Source of the DNA: an aff. Roholtiella sp. LEGE 12411
Lineage (GTDB): Bacteria; Cyanobacteriota; Cyanobacteriia; Cyanobacteriales; Nostocaceae
Reading direction: 5' to 3'
DNA: 63,219 bases
Assembly (NCBI RefSeq): GCF_015206995.1
Contig: NZ_JADEXR010000019.1
Coordinates: forward strand, 1 to 63,219
Every line of letters begins with the position of its first letter. The first letter of the stretch is position 1. Shown here one piece after another: positions 53,728-63,135 of the stretch. Both the position numbers and the translations under genes were made by a program. A model generated the notes under the pieces. It saw nothing but the letters and a program-made list of their open reading frames with translations, was not told the origin of the DNA and did no database searches.

Positions 53728-55191
53728 TTATGATGTGGCTTTAGCAGGCTCGCAAAGTGTTGTGATTACTTCGGGAATCACCTGATTCAAGTTTCCAGCT
53801 CCTAGAAAAAGTGCCAAATCGCCTGGGTGCAGTGTTTGCAATAAGAATTCGCACACTGAGTCTAAAGTCGGTTGATAAACTACTTGCGGATGCTGCTTGG
53901 CAATTTCCGCTGCTAGTTGTTCACCACTGATTTGCCCTAAATTTGGTTCGCCTGCACTGTAAATATCAGTCAGCACAACTAAATCAGCGTGAGTAAAAGA
54001 TTGGGCAAATTCTTCTAAGAAGGTAAGTGTACGGCTGTAGCGATGGGGTTGGAAGATAGCAACAACTCTTTGTCCTGGTCTTGCCTGTAAACGTGCTGCG
54101 GCAAGAGTAGCGCGAATCTCGCTGGGATGATGAGCATAATCATCAATGAAGGTGATACCATCGACTTCACCCCGGAATTCAAAGCGGCGTCTAGCTCCTT
54201 CAAAAGTGGCAATGCCTTTGGCGATTTCTCCAAATTCTAAGCCCAAGGCTCGACCAACGGCGACAGCTGCTAGAGCATTACTGAGATTGTGCCGACTAAG
54301 CAGCCGCAATTTCAATACACCTAAAGCTTTGCCTCGTTCCCAAACAAGAGCCGTGGTGCCATCAGCACGATAGTCAACATTGGTGACGGTGTAGTCAGCG
54401 TCAGTATCTGAGTGTAAGCTGTAGCTGATTGTTGGTTTTAGGCAATCACGTACTGTAGCACAGTCAATACTACCTATCAATATCTTACAACCCTTGGCAA
54501 AAGTCTGGAAGATGTCAACTACTTCCTCCAATGTATCGTAGTGATCGGGATGATCAAGTTCAATGTTGGTAATAATGCCAATTTCAGGGGCGTGTTTGAC
54601 TAGAGAACCATCTGATTCATCTGCCTCTGCTACTAAATACCGACTTTGCCCTAGTCGAGCATTGCCTTCCCAAGCGTTTACTTCCCCACCCACCAAAATG
54701 GTTGGGTCTAAACCTGCTTGCAAAAGCATATAGCCAATCATACTACTGGTTGTGGTTTTGCCGTGTGTTCCTGCCACTCCAATGCTGTAGTAATCGGCAA
54801 TCAAGGCTGCTAGTACATCTGAACGATGTAAAATAGGACAACCTAATTCCAACGCCGCTTTGTATTCTAAATTATTAGTGTTAATCGCTGTCGAACAAAT
54901 GACTTGAGGCAGTATTGACTTACTAGGAGCAGGCAATTGTTCTTGTGAGTTTAATACTACTCCATTAGCCAATACTTGAGGGCGAAAGAATTCAAGATTG
55001 CTTGCTTCTTGTTTGCCAAAAATATGAGCGCCAATAGATTCCAGTTTGTGCGTAATGTGGTTAGGACGAAGATCCGAACCTGATACTGGAAATTGGCGTT
55101 TGGCGAGAACGTATGCTAGAGCAGACATACCTATGCCGCCGATACCAATGAAATGAAATGGTCTACCACTAAAGTCTACAGAATTACTCAT
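53728..55191 (-). CDS. murC: UDP-N-acetylmuramate-L-alanine ligase
   Basis: Adds L-Ala to UDP-MurNAc using ATP. The 487-residue Mur ligase has the N-terminal motif FIGIGGIGMSALAYVLA, the ATP loop GVAGTHGKTTTSSMIGYML near 117-135, EADESDGSL with metal-binding residues, ARRRFEFRG and DDYAHHPSEIRATL. It is the first gene of the murC-murB pair and starts with ATG at 55191. Confidence 0.96.
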   Translation of the reverse strand: MSNSVDFSGRPFHFIGIGGIGMSALAYVLAKRQFPVSGSDLRPNHITHKLESIGAHIFGKQEASNLEFFRPQVLANGVVLNSQEQLPAPSKSILPQVICSTAINTNNLEYKAALELGCPILHRSDVLAALIADYYSIGVAGTHGKTTTSSMIGYMLLQAGLDPTILVGGEVNAWEGNARLGQSRYLVAEADESDGSLVKHAPEIGIITNIELDHPDHYDTLEEVVDIFQTFAKGCKILIGSIDCATVRDCLKPTISYSLHSDTDADYTVTNVDYRADGTTALVWERGKALGVLKLRLLSRHNLSNALAAVAVGRALGLEFGEIAKGIATFEGARRRFEFRGEVDGITFIDDYAHHPSEIRATLAAARLQARPGQRVVAIFQPHRYSRTLTFLEEFAQSFTHADLVVLTDIYSAGEPNLGQISGEQLAAEIAKQHPQVVYQPTLDSVCEFLLQTLHPGDLALFLGAGNLNQVIPEVITTLCEPAKATS

Positions 55192-55595
55192 TTATTACTC
55201 CTTTTACACCACACCACACCATAATCACAAATGACACGCGTATCATAACAGGAATTTGATTTTTTACCGTAACTGCTCGTACATCATGTTTATGTTTGAT
55301 GCTTAGTTGACTTTTATGCTCTGGCTTTGTTTGTTCAGAATGATTTTACCTTGGTTGGAGGTTTTTGCTATTTTTGAACTGTTTTTAAGATTATTCTGAG
55401 AATTTTTGCCGCGTCGGGAAATAAATTCTTGTAATGTCAAATACATATTTTTCGTTACCTTACTGGAATTGACTGCGATCGCACATTGTTGGCGAAACTG
55501 ATTTTAAATTGCATCAAGCCTAGGCGCAAATTGACTTCAATAGTACATTGGTAATGAAACTATTTTTCAATTGCATAAAACCCAGGCGTGATTGG
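55192..55595. other. intergenic region with an imperfect direct repeat
   Basis: About 400 bp between the divergent murC and nadD genes. It has an imperfect direct repeat of about 33 bp (55502-55533 and 55563-55595, both with ATTGCAT and AGGCG) just upstream of the nadD start. No gene is visible. Confidence 0.4.
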
Positions 55596-56222
55596 ATGCA
55601 GCAACTAGCAATTTTTGGTGGCACATTTGATCCAATTCATTGGGGACACCTCCTCATAGCCGAAACAGCTTTGCATCAAGTACCACTAAAAAAGGTAATT
55701 TGGGTGCCATCGCTAAATCCTCCTCATAAAGAAGCAGCTTTGTTTGAGCATCGCGTGAAAATGTTGCAAACAGCTACAAAAGATAACCCAGCATTTACTG
55801 TCTCACTAGTAGAAGTAAATCGCTCTGGGGTCTCTTTTGGGATAAATACCCTAATCGACTTATCTGCTTTTTACCAAAATACTCACTGGTACTGGATTTT
55901 GGGTTTGGATGCTTTCCAAACCTTACCTCGTTGGTACCGCGGACACGAACTAGCACAAATGTGCGATTGGTTAATCGCACCCCGACTGGTAGGTGGTGAG
56001 ACTATAGCTCAAAGCGAGTTAATCTGCAAGCAAGTGGAGCAACAACTGATGAAGCAGTCGATTACCATTCACTGGCAATTCTTGAATATACCTTTAGTAG
56101 GAGTTTCGTCAAGTCTAATTCGCAAACTTTGCTACCAACGCCAGTCAATTCGCTACTTAGTCCCGGAATCCGTCAGAGGGTACATCGCTAACAACAACCT
56201 TTACTCAAGCAAATCTGAATAA
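55596..56222 (+). CDS. nadD: nicotinate-nucleotide adenylyltransferase
   Basis: Converts NaMN and ATP to NaAD and diphosphate. The 208-residue protein has the classic N-terminus FGGTFDPIHWGHLLIAE with the HxGH site, PPHKE, WILGLDAFQTLPRWYRG and VGVSSSLIRKL. It is the more canonical of two NadD-like genes; the other lies in the NrtR-controlled NAD block at 14678. The ATG at 55596 is used because the fold starts three residues later. Confidence 0.93.
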   Translation: MQQLAIFGGTFDPIHWGHLLIAETALHQVPLKKVIWVPSLNPPHKEAALFEHRVKMLQTATKDNPAFTVSLVEVNRSGVSFGINTLIDLSAFYQNTHWYWILGLDAFQTLPRWYRGHELAQMCDWLIAPRLVGGETIAQSELICKQVEQQLMKQSITIHWQFLNIPLVGVSSSLIRKLCYQRQSIRYLVPESVRGYIANNNLYSSKSE

Positions 56223-56338
56223 ATTATGTGTTTTTTTCTTGATCCAACACTTTCTGGTTATGAGTGCTCCCCCCCTTTGCGATATGATTGGGGTCAACGA
56301 TATCAACTTATAAGCATAAATACAGAGGGCAAGACACT

Positions 56339-57352
56339 GTGATCAGAGTTGCAATTAACGGTTTCGGGCGTATCGGACGTAACTTTGCGCGCTGCTGGGT
56401 GGGTAGAGAAAATAGCCAAATTGACCTTGTTGCTATTAATGACACCTCAGACCCTAGAACCAACGCTCACCTGCTGAAATATGACTCAATGCTGGGCAAG
56501 ATAAAGGGTGCTGAGATTGCTGCCGATGATAACTCTATCATCGTTAACGGTAAGACCATTAAATGCGTGTCTGATCGCAACCCAGAAAACTTGCCCTGGA
56601 AAGAGTGGGAAATTGACCTGATCATCGAAGCGACGGGAGTATTTACCAGCAAAGAAGGAGCGCTGAAGCATGTGAATGCTGGAGCCAAGAAGGTTCTGAT
56701 CACCGCCCCTGGTAAAAATGAGGATGGCACTTTTGTGGTTGGTGTAAATCATCATGACTATGACCACAACAAACACCACATCATCAGTAATGCCAGCTGT
56801 ACCACTAATTGCTTGGCTCCCATCGCCAAGGTGTTGAATGATAAATTCGGCATCATTAAAGGTACAATGACCACCACCCACAGCTATACTGGCGACCAGC
56901 GCTTGCTAGACGCTTCTCACCGGGACTTGCGACGGGCCAGAGCAGCAGCCATAAACATTGTACCCACCTCAACTGGTGCGGCAAAAGCAGTGGCGCTGGT
57001 AATTCCAGACCTCAAGGGTAAGCTGAATGGCGTTGCTCTGCGTGTACCTACCCCGAACGTTTCAATGGTAGATTTCGTGGTTCAGGTTGAGAAGCGTACT
57101 ATTACCGAAGAAGTTAACCAAGCTCTTAAAGATGCTGCTGAAGGCCCACTCAAAGGTATTTTGGACTACAGTGAACTACAACTGGTATCGTCCGATTATC
57201 AAGGTAGTGACGCTTCTTCGATTGTGGATGCTGCTTTGACTTTGGTCTTGGGCAATGACTTAGTGAAAGTGATGGCGTGGTATGACAACGAGTGGGGTTA
57301 CAGCCAGCGAGTTCTGGATTTGGCAGAATTAGTGGCTCACAAGTGGCAATAA
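56339..57352 (+). CDS. gap2: glyceraldehyde-3-phosphate dehydrogenase, type I (Gap2 type)
   Basis: A 337-residue GAPDH. The sequence closely fits cyanobacterial Gap2, the form that works with NADP(H) in the Calvin cycle. Seen here are the GxGxxG-like [10 protein letters not shown] at the start, the catalytic Cys in [12 protein letters not shown] near 153, [31 protein letters not shown] and [12 protein letters not shown]. The start is a GTG at 56339 (GAGG about 10 bp before). It stands alone and converges on thiL. Confidence 0.95.
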   Translation: MIRVAINGFGRIGRNFARCWVGRENSQIDLVAINDTSDPRTNAHLLKYDSMLGKIKGAEIAADDNSIIVNGKTIKCVSDRNPENLPWKEWEIDLIIEATGVFTSKEGALKHVNAGAKKVLITAPGKNEDGTFVVGVNHHDYDHNKHHIISNASCTTNCLAPIAKVLNDKFGIIKGTMTTTHSYTGDQRLLDASHRDLRRARAAAINIVPTSTGAAKAVALVIPDLKGKLNGVALRVPTPNVSMVDFVVQVEKRTITEEVNQALKDAAEGPLKGILDYSELQLVSSDYQGSDASSIVDAALTLVLGNDLVKVMAWYDNEWGYSQRVLDLAELVAHKWQ

Positions 57353-57378
57353 TTAGTTATTAGTCCTTCGACAAATGA

Positions 57379-58434
57379 CTAATGACTAAAATGTTGAAAT
57401 CCCTGGCTAAGACTCAGAACTTGGTCAGGGAATTTTTCTTTTTCATCGTGCAATACTACTGTTGATTCCGATGTAATCCTCCCCACAACAGCCGCACTCT
57501 GACCTAGTTGTTCTACTAAGTCATGGGCTAGATATTGTGGTAAGCAAAGCACTAATTCAAAGTCTTCACCACCATAGAGAGCGTATTCCAGTGCTTGCTC
57601 TTTTGTCAGCCAGTGCTCAAAAGCTGTCGGTAAGGAGATTTGCCTGCGCTCTAGGATAGCACCGACACCGCTGGCGCGGCAGATTTGCATAACTGCATCT
57701 GCTAAACCGTCGCTGCTATCCATCCCAGCGATGGAGAGTGGGAGAGGGGGGAAGTGGGAGAGGGGCGAAGTGGGAGAGGAAGATGCTAAGATTTTTTGGA
57801 GGATTGGTAAGACATCTAATCGTGGTTGAGGGCGTTGGTGTGCTTTGATTAAAGCCGTCTTTACTGTGTCGTTAAGGTTTTGTCCGAATTGAGGATGTAA
57901 GAGCAATTCTAAGCCAGCACGGGAGGCTCCGTGGACGCCTGTAACGATGATCGCATCTCCTACCTGAGCAGCGGAACGGCGGATAATTTGGTTAGGGTGA
58001 ACTTGACCGAAAGCGGTAATTGCCAGAGTAGTCACAGGCGATCGCACGATATCACCACCCACAATTGGAGTATTGTACTGTTGCAGGCATTGTGTCATTC
58101 CTTGATACAACCGCTCAACCCAACTCACCATCATTTCACCAGGGAGTCCCAGTCCGACAGTGATTCCCAAAGGTGAAGCACCCATTGCTGCTAAATCTGA
58201 TAAATTGGCTGCTGCTGCTCGCCAACCAGCATCTTCTGGGGAAGTAGTGACGTTACTAAAATGTACGCCGTCAATTAGGACATCCGTTGTCACTACTAAA
58301 GATTGTTCTGGTTCTGTCAGTAGCACCGCTGCATCATCCCCAATGATTTCTGGGGGACAGAATCGCTGCAATCTTTGTAAAAGTCCTTGTTCACCAATAT
58401 CTTGTATTTGTAGGGAAGATAAATCACTATTCAC
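57379..58434 (-). CDS. thiL: thiamine-monophosphate kinase
   Basis: Phosphorylates thiamine monophosphate to thiamine diphosphate. The 351-residue protein has the family motifs IGDDAAVLL near 38, TTDVLIDGVHF, AAANLSDLAAMGASPLG, GGDIVRSP, GMDSSDGLADAV and YGGEDFELVL. Just before GMDSSDGLAD the frame holds a Ser/Pro-rich stretch (SPTSPLSHFPPLPLS) encoded by a GGGAGAG-type tandem repeat at 57733-57780, apparently an in-frame insertion. I start at GTG 58434; a TTG at 58455 is possible. Confidence 0.9.
   Translation of the reverse strand: MNSDLSSLQIQDIGEQGLLQRLQRFCPPEIIGDDAAVLLTEPEQSLVVTTDVLIDGVHFSNVTTSPEDAGWRAAAANLSDLAAMGASPLGITVGLGLPGEMMVSWVERLYQGMTQCLQQYNTPIVGGDIVRSPVTTLAITAFGQVHPNQIIRRSAAQVGDAIIVTGVHGASRAGLELLLHPQFGQNLNDTVKTALIKAHQRPQPRLDVLPILQKILASSSPTSPLSHFPPLPLSIAGMDSSDGLADAVMQICRASGVGAILERRQISLPTAFEHWLTKEQALEYALYGGEDFELVLCLPQYLAHDLVEQLGQSAAVVGRITSESTVVLHDEKEKFPDQVLSLSQGFQHFSH
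57733..57780. repeat. GGGAGAG-type tandem repeat inside thiL
   Basis: GGAGAGTGGGAGAGGGGGGA, then GTGGGAGAGGGGCGAAGTGG and more, about three units. It stays in frame and adds roughly 15 residues to ThiL next to a conserved motif. Confidence 0.8.
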
Positions 58435-58522
58435 AATCGGTTTTCCGGGTTGCAAAGTTATAAGAAAACTGATGATTTGCTTTACGGTTTAGGATAAGGG
58501 TATCGTCTAGGAGTCAGTTGGG

Positions 58523-59095
58523 ATGGTAACAACACCAGTAACTAGCATTACATTTGAGGAATACTTAATTTATGATGATGGCAGCGATTTCCGTAATGAA
58601 CTCGTGGATGGCAGGCTGGAGCTAATGAACCCACCGACTATTCAACATTTTTTGATTGCCGATTTTTTAGACACTGCTTTGAAAACAGAAATCAAACGTT
58701 GTAGCTATCCTTGGCTGTGTTTGCGAGAAGGTGGGGTGAGAACGGGTAGAAATAAATCTAGGTTGACTGACCTGTGTGTAGTGACACTGGAACAAGCCAA
58801 AGAATTGTTGAATGTGTCAGCAGTATTTCAGTCACCCCCATTACTAATTATAGAGGTGGTCAGTCCAGAGTCGGTGAAACGGGACTATCGTTATAAGCGA
58901 TCTGAATATGCGGCATTGGAGGTTTCTGAATATTGGATTGTAGACCCGCTAGAAACGAAGATTACAGTATTGTTTCTGGAAGAGGGACTGTACGAAGATA
59001 CAGTTTTTACGAGTAACCAGCAGATTGCATCGCGGACTTTTCCAGAGTTGGCGATCGCTACTGAGCAAGTGTTTAGCGCTGGGAATCTTAGTTAG
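58523..59095 (+). CDS. Uma2 family endonuclease (DUF820)
   Basis: A 190-residue Uma2 protein, the third intact one in the window. Core motifs are TFEEYLIYDDGSDFRNELVD near 10, LTDLCVVTL near 81 with the core Asp, LLIIEVVSPESVKRDYRYKR with Glu and Lys, and YAALEVSEYWIVDPLE. It is transcribed away from thiL with 88 bp between the starts. It belongs to a different subgroup from the two at 33.5-34.8 kb. Confidence 0.88.
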   Translation: MVTTPVTSITFEEYLIYDDGSDFRNELVDGRLELMNPPTIQHFLIADFLDTALKTEIKRCSYPWLCLREGGVRTGRNKSRLTDLCVVTLEQAKELLNVSAVFQSPPLLIIEVVSPESVKRDYRYKRSEYAALEVSEYWIVDPLETKITVLFLEEGLYEDTVFTSNQQIASRTFPELAIATEQVFSAGNLS

Positions 59096-59217
59096 TAATG
59101 CTCATTCTGGAAATTTTCGGGCAGGCAATATGCCCACCCTGATTTGGAAATTATACAACGCTCTGGTAGCTGAGCGATCGCATCGCCAACACCAGCTAAA
59201 GTTTGTTCTGTAAATGA

Positions 59218-60324
59218 TTATGCTGATTGTGGCTCAACCAAGTTTTCTATACCCTGAATAACTGTTGCCGATTCAATTTTGTCACCAGCCTTGAGTTGAT
59301 CCAAAATCTCTTTGCCTTCGGTAAGATAACCAAAAATGGCATAGCGACCATCCAATAAATTGCGCCCTGCGGGTGTGAGTTCCGGCTCAAACAGGAAGAA
59401 GAAAAATTGCGAAGAACCTCCATTCACTTCACTTTCGGGACGAGCCATTGCCAATGCACCAAAGGCAGAAAAAGGCAAAACTGGCATATCAATGTAACGA
59501 CCAGCTTCTTCTAGAGTAATGCCATAGGTAGGCTCCTTGTCGCCTTCAACCAAAATTTCTAAGGGAATGGCGCGATATTCGTTTGTTTTTGGGTCAATAA
59601 AACCTGCTTCCTTCCCTGGTGGATCTCCAGTTTGTAGCACGTAAGATTCTTCAGAACGGGTAAATTCTAAGCCGTTATAAAAACCGCGTTGTACCAAATC
59701 TACAAAATTTCCAGCAGTTACAGGGGCACTGTAACCGTCCACCACAAGAGTCAGGTTGCCTTTGTTGGTTTTAAATTCCACGGTGGCGCGACCTTTAAGC
59801 TGAGGTAGATAACTGTACTGGACAGGCACTTCAAAAGGGAATCCCTTCACCATCGACTCTTCGATTTGTGTGACCAAATTCAGCAGTTTAGCTCTTTCTT
59901 GGAGAATGTGTTCTTTATCTTTGACGTTCGCCAATTCTTGCAGTTTACCCACGCCAGATTTCAATTCGGTAATCCAAGCTTCGGCTTGGGGTTGGCGTTC
60001 TTCAGGAACGCTTGTTAAGATTTGGGAGGGTTTATCGAGAATCCGCGATGCTTGGCTGATGTCTTTGGAAATAGCACCCCACCGCCGATTCGCCCGCAGT
60101 TGGGCAGATATGTCTTCTAAGCTGGCTTGCAGTTGCCGCACAGGTTTATTATTTATCGGGAGTGCATACCGTAACAGAGCTTTACCGTCGGTAATTGCAT
60201 TTCCAGCTGGCAGAGCGGCGTTACTGGAGGGAGTCCACCCAGATGTAGTTATGCCTAAAAATATTGCTACCAGCAGTATTGTCATGAGGCTGTTCTTCAG
60301 CCAGAATTTTAAAAAGTTAAACAT
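59218..60324 (-). CDS. CYP38/TLP40-like peptidyl-prolyl cis-trans isomerase
   Basis: A 368-residue exported cyclophilin. The ATG at 60324 gives a signal peptide (KNSLMTILLVAIFLGITTSG). An N-terminal helical domain (about 40-165) resembles that of plant CYP38, and a cyclophilin domain follows (about 180-360: FKTNKGNLTLVVDGYSAPVT, FYNGLEFTRSEESYVLQTGD, GALAMARPESEVNGGSSQFF, LDGRYAIFGYLTEGKEILDQ). In plants the relative acts in photosystem II assembly in the lumen. The same role here is inferred from the shared layout. It is transcribed divergently from efp. Confidence 0.88.
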   Translation of the reverse strand: MFNFLKFWLKNSLMTILLVAIFLGITTSGWTPSSNAALPAGNAITDGKALLRYALPINNKPVRQLQASLEDISAQLRANRRWGAISKDISQASRILDKPSQILTSVPEERQPQAEAWITELKSGVGKLQELANVKDKEHILQERAKLLNLVTQIEESMVKGFPFEVPVQYSYLPQLKGRATVEFKTNKGNLTLVVDGYSAPVTAGNFVDLVQRGFYNGLEFTRSEESYVLQTGDPPGKEAGFIDPKTNEYRAIPLEILVEGDKEPTYGITLEEAGRYIDMPVLPFSAFGALAMARPESEVNGGSSQFFFFLFEPELTPAGRNLLDGRYAIFGYLTEGKEILDQLKAGDKIESATVIQGIENLVEPQSA

Positions 60325-60406
60325 GGCATGGCTCAAATGCAGCATCAAAATTGTTGACTGGACGTAACTCATCAATAATCTTCCCACGTTAGGTGCTGAG
60401 GTAGCA

Positions 60407-60515
60407 GGGGAGATGGGGAGTGGGGGAGTGGAGCCACCCGTTGTAGCAACTGGCGTGAGCAGGGGGGAAGTTGCAGTAAGTCTTTCCCCTCTGCCCCTTT
60501 GCACCTCTGCTCCTC
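60407..60515. repeat. tandem and dispersed repeats between the cyclophilin and efp genes
   Basis: GGGGAGTGGGGGAGTGGAGC followed by GAAGTTGCAGTAAGTCTTTC and CCCTCTGCCCCTTTGCAC. The second part repeats the block at 52540-52585. The TGACTCTTAACAAATGACCA repeats after it (60538-60575) are of the TAATGAC class. Confidence 0.65.
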
Positions 60516-60639
60516 TGTGTGCATCCTAACTCTTGACCCTTGACTCTTAACAAATGACCAATGACAAATGTCAACTGACTAATTACTCCGCTTGAAGGGT
60601 ACAATAAATGCCGATTGTCTTCTAAAACTTGAAAGCTTC

Positions 60640-61197
60640 ATGATCTCCAGTAACGACTTTCGACCCGGTGTTTCAATTGTTTTAGATGGGTCTGTATGGC
60701 GGGTGATAGAATTCCTCCACGTTAAGCCCGGTAAAGGTTCTGCCTTTGTGCGGACAAAACTGAGAAATGCTCAAAATGGGAACGTGGTAGAAAAAACATT
60801 CCGGGCTGGGGAAACAGTACCCCAAGCCACTCTAGAAAAAAGCACGATGCAGCATACCTATAAAGAGGGCAATGAGTTCGTTTTTATGGATATGGAAACT
60901 TACGAAGAAGGCAGATTGAGTGCAGCGCAAATTGGCGATCGCGTCAAGTACCTTAAAGAAGGTATGGAAGTTAACGTCGTGCGCTGGGGTGAGCAAGTGC
61001 TCGAAGTGGAACTGCCTAACTCCGTGGTTCTAGAAGTTGTGCAAACAGATCCTGGTGTCAAAGGTGATACTGCTACAGGTGGTACAAAACCAGCAATTCT
61101 AGAAACTGGAGCTAGTGTAATGGTTCCCTTGTTTATTGTTCAAGGAGAACGTATCCGCATTGATACTCGTGACGATAAATACCAAGGCAGAGAATAA
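60640..61197 (+). CDS. efp: translation elongation factor P
   Basis: A 185-residue factor that relieves ribosome stalling at proline stretches. Family signatures are [37 protein letters not shown] with the tip Lys32, FRAGE and a C-terminal [20 protein letters not shown]. The ATG at 60640 begins the conserved sequence. The biotin carboxyl carrier gene follows 90 bp downstream, the usual cyanobacterial efp-accB order. Confidence 0.96.
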   Translation: MISSNDFRPGVSIVLDGSVWRVIEFLHVKPGKGSAFVRTKLRNAQNGNVVEKTFRAGETVPQATLEKSTMQHTYKEGNEFVFMDMETYEEGRLSAAQIGDRVKYLKEGMEVNVVRWGEQVLEVELPNSVVLEVVQTDPGVKGDTATGGTKPAILETGASVMVPLFIVQGERIRIDTRDDKYQGRE

Positions 61198-61287
61198 CTT
61201 TCATCTCAAATGAGGTGCTTGCTGCCGATTTCAATCCCTGCAACACTTAAGATTCTAATTTACTGATAGGTCGAGGTAATAAAAACT

Positions 61288-61842
61288 GTGCCATTGGACT
61301 TTAATGAAATCCGCCAACTACTAGCAACTATCGCACAAACAGATATTGCAGAAGTAACGCTCAAAAGCAATGACTTTGAACTAACGGTACGTAAGGGCGT
61401 GAGCGTTAGCACTCAGATGTTGTCGGTAGGTCAGACAACTGGAGGTGGTGTGGTTAGTTCGTCGGGATTGACATCGGTTTCACCCGCACCTCAAGCATCA
61501 ACTCCAGTAACGGAGGTGGCGACAAGTCGTGTCTTTGACAATACTATGAGTGGGACGCAATTGCAGTTGTCAGTAAATGCCCCCTCAGCGATTGATCAAA
61601 GATTAGTAGAAGTGCCTTCTCCAATGGTGGGAACATTTTATCGGGCTTCCGCACCAGGGGAAGGGCCATTTGTGGAAGTAGGCGATCGCATCCGTAGCGG
61701 TCAAACGGTTTGTATTATTGAAGCCATGAAACTAATGAATGAAATTGAAGCCGAAGTTTCAGGACAAGTGATGGAAATTCTTCTTCAAAATGGTGAACCG
61801 GTAGAATATGGTCAGCCTTTGATGCGAATTAACCCTGATTAA
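61288..61842 (+). CDS. accB: acetyl-CoA carboxylase biotin carboxyl carrier protein
   Basis: Carries the biotin/carboxybiotin of acetyl-CoA carboxylase in fatty acid synthesis. The 184-residue protein starts with a GTG at 61288 (PLDFNEIRQLLATIAQTDIA). It has a flexible Ser/Thr/Pro-rich linker (about 50-105) and ends in a biotinyl domain with the lysine in IIEAMKLMNEIEAE near 146. It follows efp and is probably co-transcribed with it. Confidence 0.95.
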   Translation: MPLDFNEIRQLLATIAQTDIAEVTLKSNDFELTVRKGVSVSTQMLSVGQTTGGGVVSSSGLTSVSPAPQASTPVTEVATSRVFDNTMSGTQLQLSVNAPSAIDQRLVEVPSPMVGTFYRASAPGEGPFVEVGDRIRSGQTVCIIEAMKLMNEIEAEVSGQVMEILLQNGEPVEYGQPLMRINPD

Positions 61843-61899
61843 GTATTAATCTATATATGAAATGAGTCATATACTTTCAGTCCTTGCGGGTTAATCCTG

Positions 61900-62244
61900 A
61901 TGAAACAAGCGTTGCCTGTACCAGAAGTGGTGCAACAAATAGCTGAATACTTCAGCCTGTTAAGTGAGCCGATGCGTCTGCGGCTGCTACACTTGCTTCG
62001 GGATGAAGAAAAATGCGTGCAAGAGTTAGTAGAGGCAACACAGACTTCTCAGGCAAATGTGTCGAAGCACCTGAAGGTAATGTGGCAAGCAGGAATCCTT
62101 AGCCGCCGCAGTGAAGGAACTTGTGCCTACTACCGGGTAGAAGATCAAATGATTTTTGACTTATGCAACCGGGTTTGCGATCGCCTTGCCACAAGGTTAG
62201 AACAGCAAGCCCGTAACTTTCGTGTATTAAATAGTAAGCGGTAA
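61900..62244 (+). CDS. ArsR/SmtB family transcriptional regulator
   Basis: A 114-residue winged-helix regulator. The DNA-binding part is LSEPMRLRLLHLLRDEEKCV, then LVEATQTSQANVSKHLKVMW, with a wing at GILSRRSEGTCAYYRV. The metal-binding ELCVCD motif of ArsR/SmtB is not present; a single Cys (EEKCVQEL) and two later ones (LCNRVC) might serve a thiol or metal sensor. No resistance gene is adjacent, so the target is unknown. It converges on the GerMN gene. Confidence 0.85.
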   Translation: MKQALPVPEVVQQIAEYFSLLSEPMRLRLLHLLRDEEKCVQELVEATQTSQANVSKHLKVMWQAGILSRRSEGTCAYYRVEDQMIFDLCNRVCDRLATRLEQQARNFRVLNSKR

Positions 62245-62315
62245 GTTATTTGTCCTTTGTCATTTGTCATTTGTCATTTGCCATTCACTAATGACCAATG
62301 ACTCATGACTCATGA
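62243..62315. repeat. heptamer tandem repeats forming an inverted pair between convergent genes
   Basis: CATTTGTCATTTGTCATTTG on the left and AATGACCAATGACTCATGAC on the right are near complements, so a long hairpin can form between the ArsR-type and GerMN genes and may end both transcripts. Confidence 0.75.
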
Positions 62316-62930
62316 CTAAAGTGGATAATTTTTCTGAAAGCTTTCACGAGTTAGCGGCTGTTGTAACTCCACACCTTCACCACCCAAAACATCTAAGGGT
62401 TTGCCGTTTACATCAATGTACACCTTGGCTTTTGGATTTAAAGTTGTCGCAGTGTAAACAACTTGTCCTACGCGACCCATCATTGATGAACTACCACCAC
62501 CGCTGGTAAAATCTTCAGACAAATTAACGTGAACCTCGTTATTGTCTGTCTTCAGCCCTAATAGTTTGGTTCCCTTAGGAATGGTCGTCGAATCTTTCCC
62601 TTCTGTGGGGCCCGCTAACAAACTTTGGAAAGCTGCTTCTAAGGCTTGGTTGGGCTGTGCAGTAGCTACTTTAACTGGCTGGGGAACTAAATTAATATTT
62701 TTGTCTTTTGGTCTTAGCCAATAAATGTTGGCGGTTTTCTCATTACCTGGTTGGGTGGTCGATGGCTGCTGTCCCGGCTGGGTTATTTTTTGAGAGGAGC
62801 TTGACGGTGTAGGAGAATTATTAGAGTTTGAAGTAACCCAAGCTACACCACCACCCACCGCTACAACCGCTGCTGAGACAACTGCAATTACACCTGGAGT
62901 TATACGGTTAGATCCTTGTTGGTCTTTCAT
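62316..62930 (-). CDS. GerMN domain protein with N-terminal membrane anchor
   Basis: A 204-residue protein with one N-terminal hydrophobic anchor (VIAVVSAAVVAVGGGVAWV), a Ser/Thr/Pro-rich linker (about 35-65) and a GerMN domain (about 72-190: IYWLRPKDKNINLVPQPVKV, ALEAAFQSLLAGPTEG, VHVNLSEDF, GQVVYTATTLNPKAKVYIDV). The family is widespread outside spore formers and is thought to act at the cell surface. The ATG at 62930 is used because it places the anchor near the start. No partner gene is visible. Confidence 0.88.
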   Translation of the reverse strand: MKDQQGSNRITPGVIAVVSAAVVAVGGGVAWVTSNSNNSPTPSSSSQKITQPGQQPSTTQPGNEKTANIYWLRPKDKNINLVPQPVKVATAQPNQALEAAFQSLLAGPTEGKDSTTIPKGTKLLGLKTDNNEVHVNLSEDFTSGGGSSSMMGRVGQVVYTATTLNPKAKVYIDVNGKPLDVLGGEGVELQQPLTRESFQKNYPL

Positions 62931-63135
62931 GTTCAAAACCTTCCTGACTGAGGGCTGAATAGTCTTTATATGAGGAGCAGCCTGGTTAAAGACGATACTT
63001 ACAATTGGAGAGTTTCCCAAAAACTACTAGAGGAAGCTCTCTGCTTCAAAATCGTATAATTCTTAATTTTGCTGGTCTATAACTCAATTTTAGAATTTAC
63101 ACTTGTAGTCCGTCACCTGCCCAATTATGTAAATT

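Noticed and set aside
60325-60504. 60-residue N-terminal extension of the cyclophilin gene
   Set aside because: The upstream codons are repeat-derived (Pro/Thr-rich), and the signal peptide begins at the ATG at 60324.
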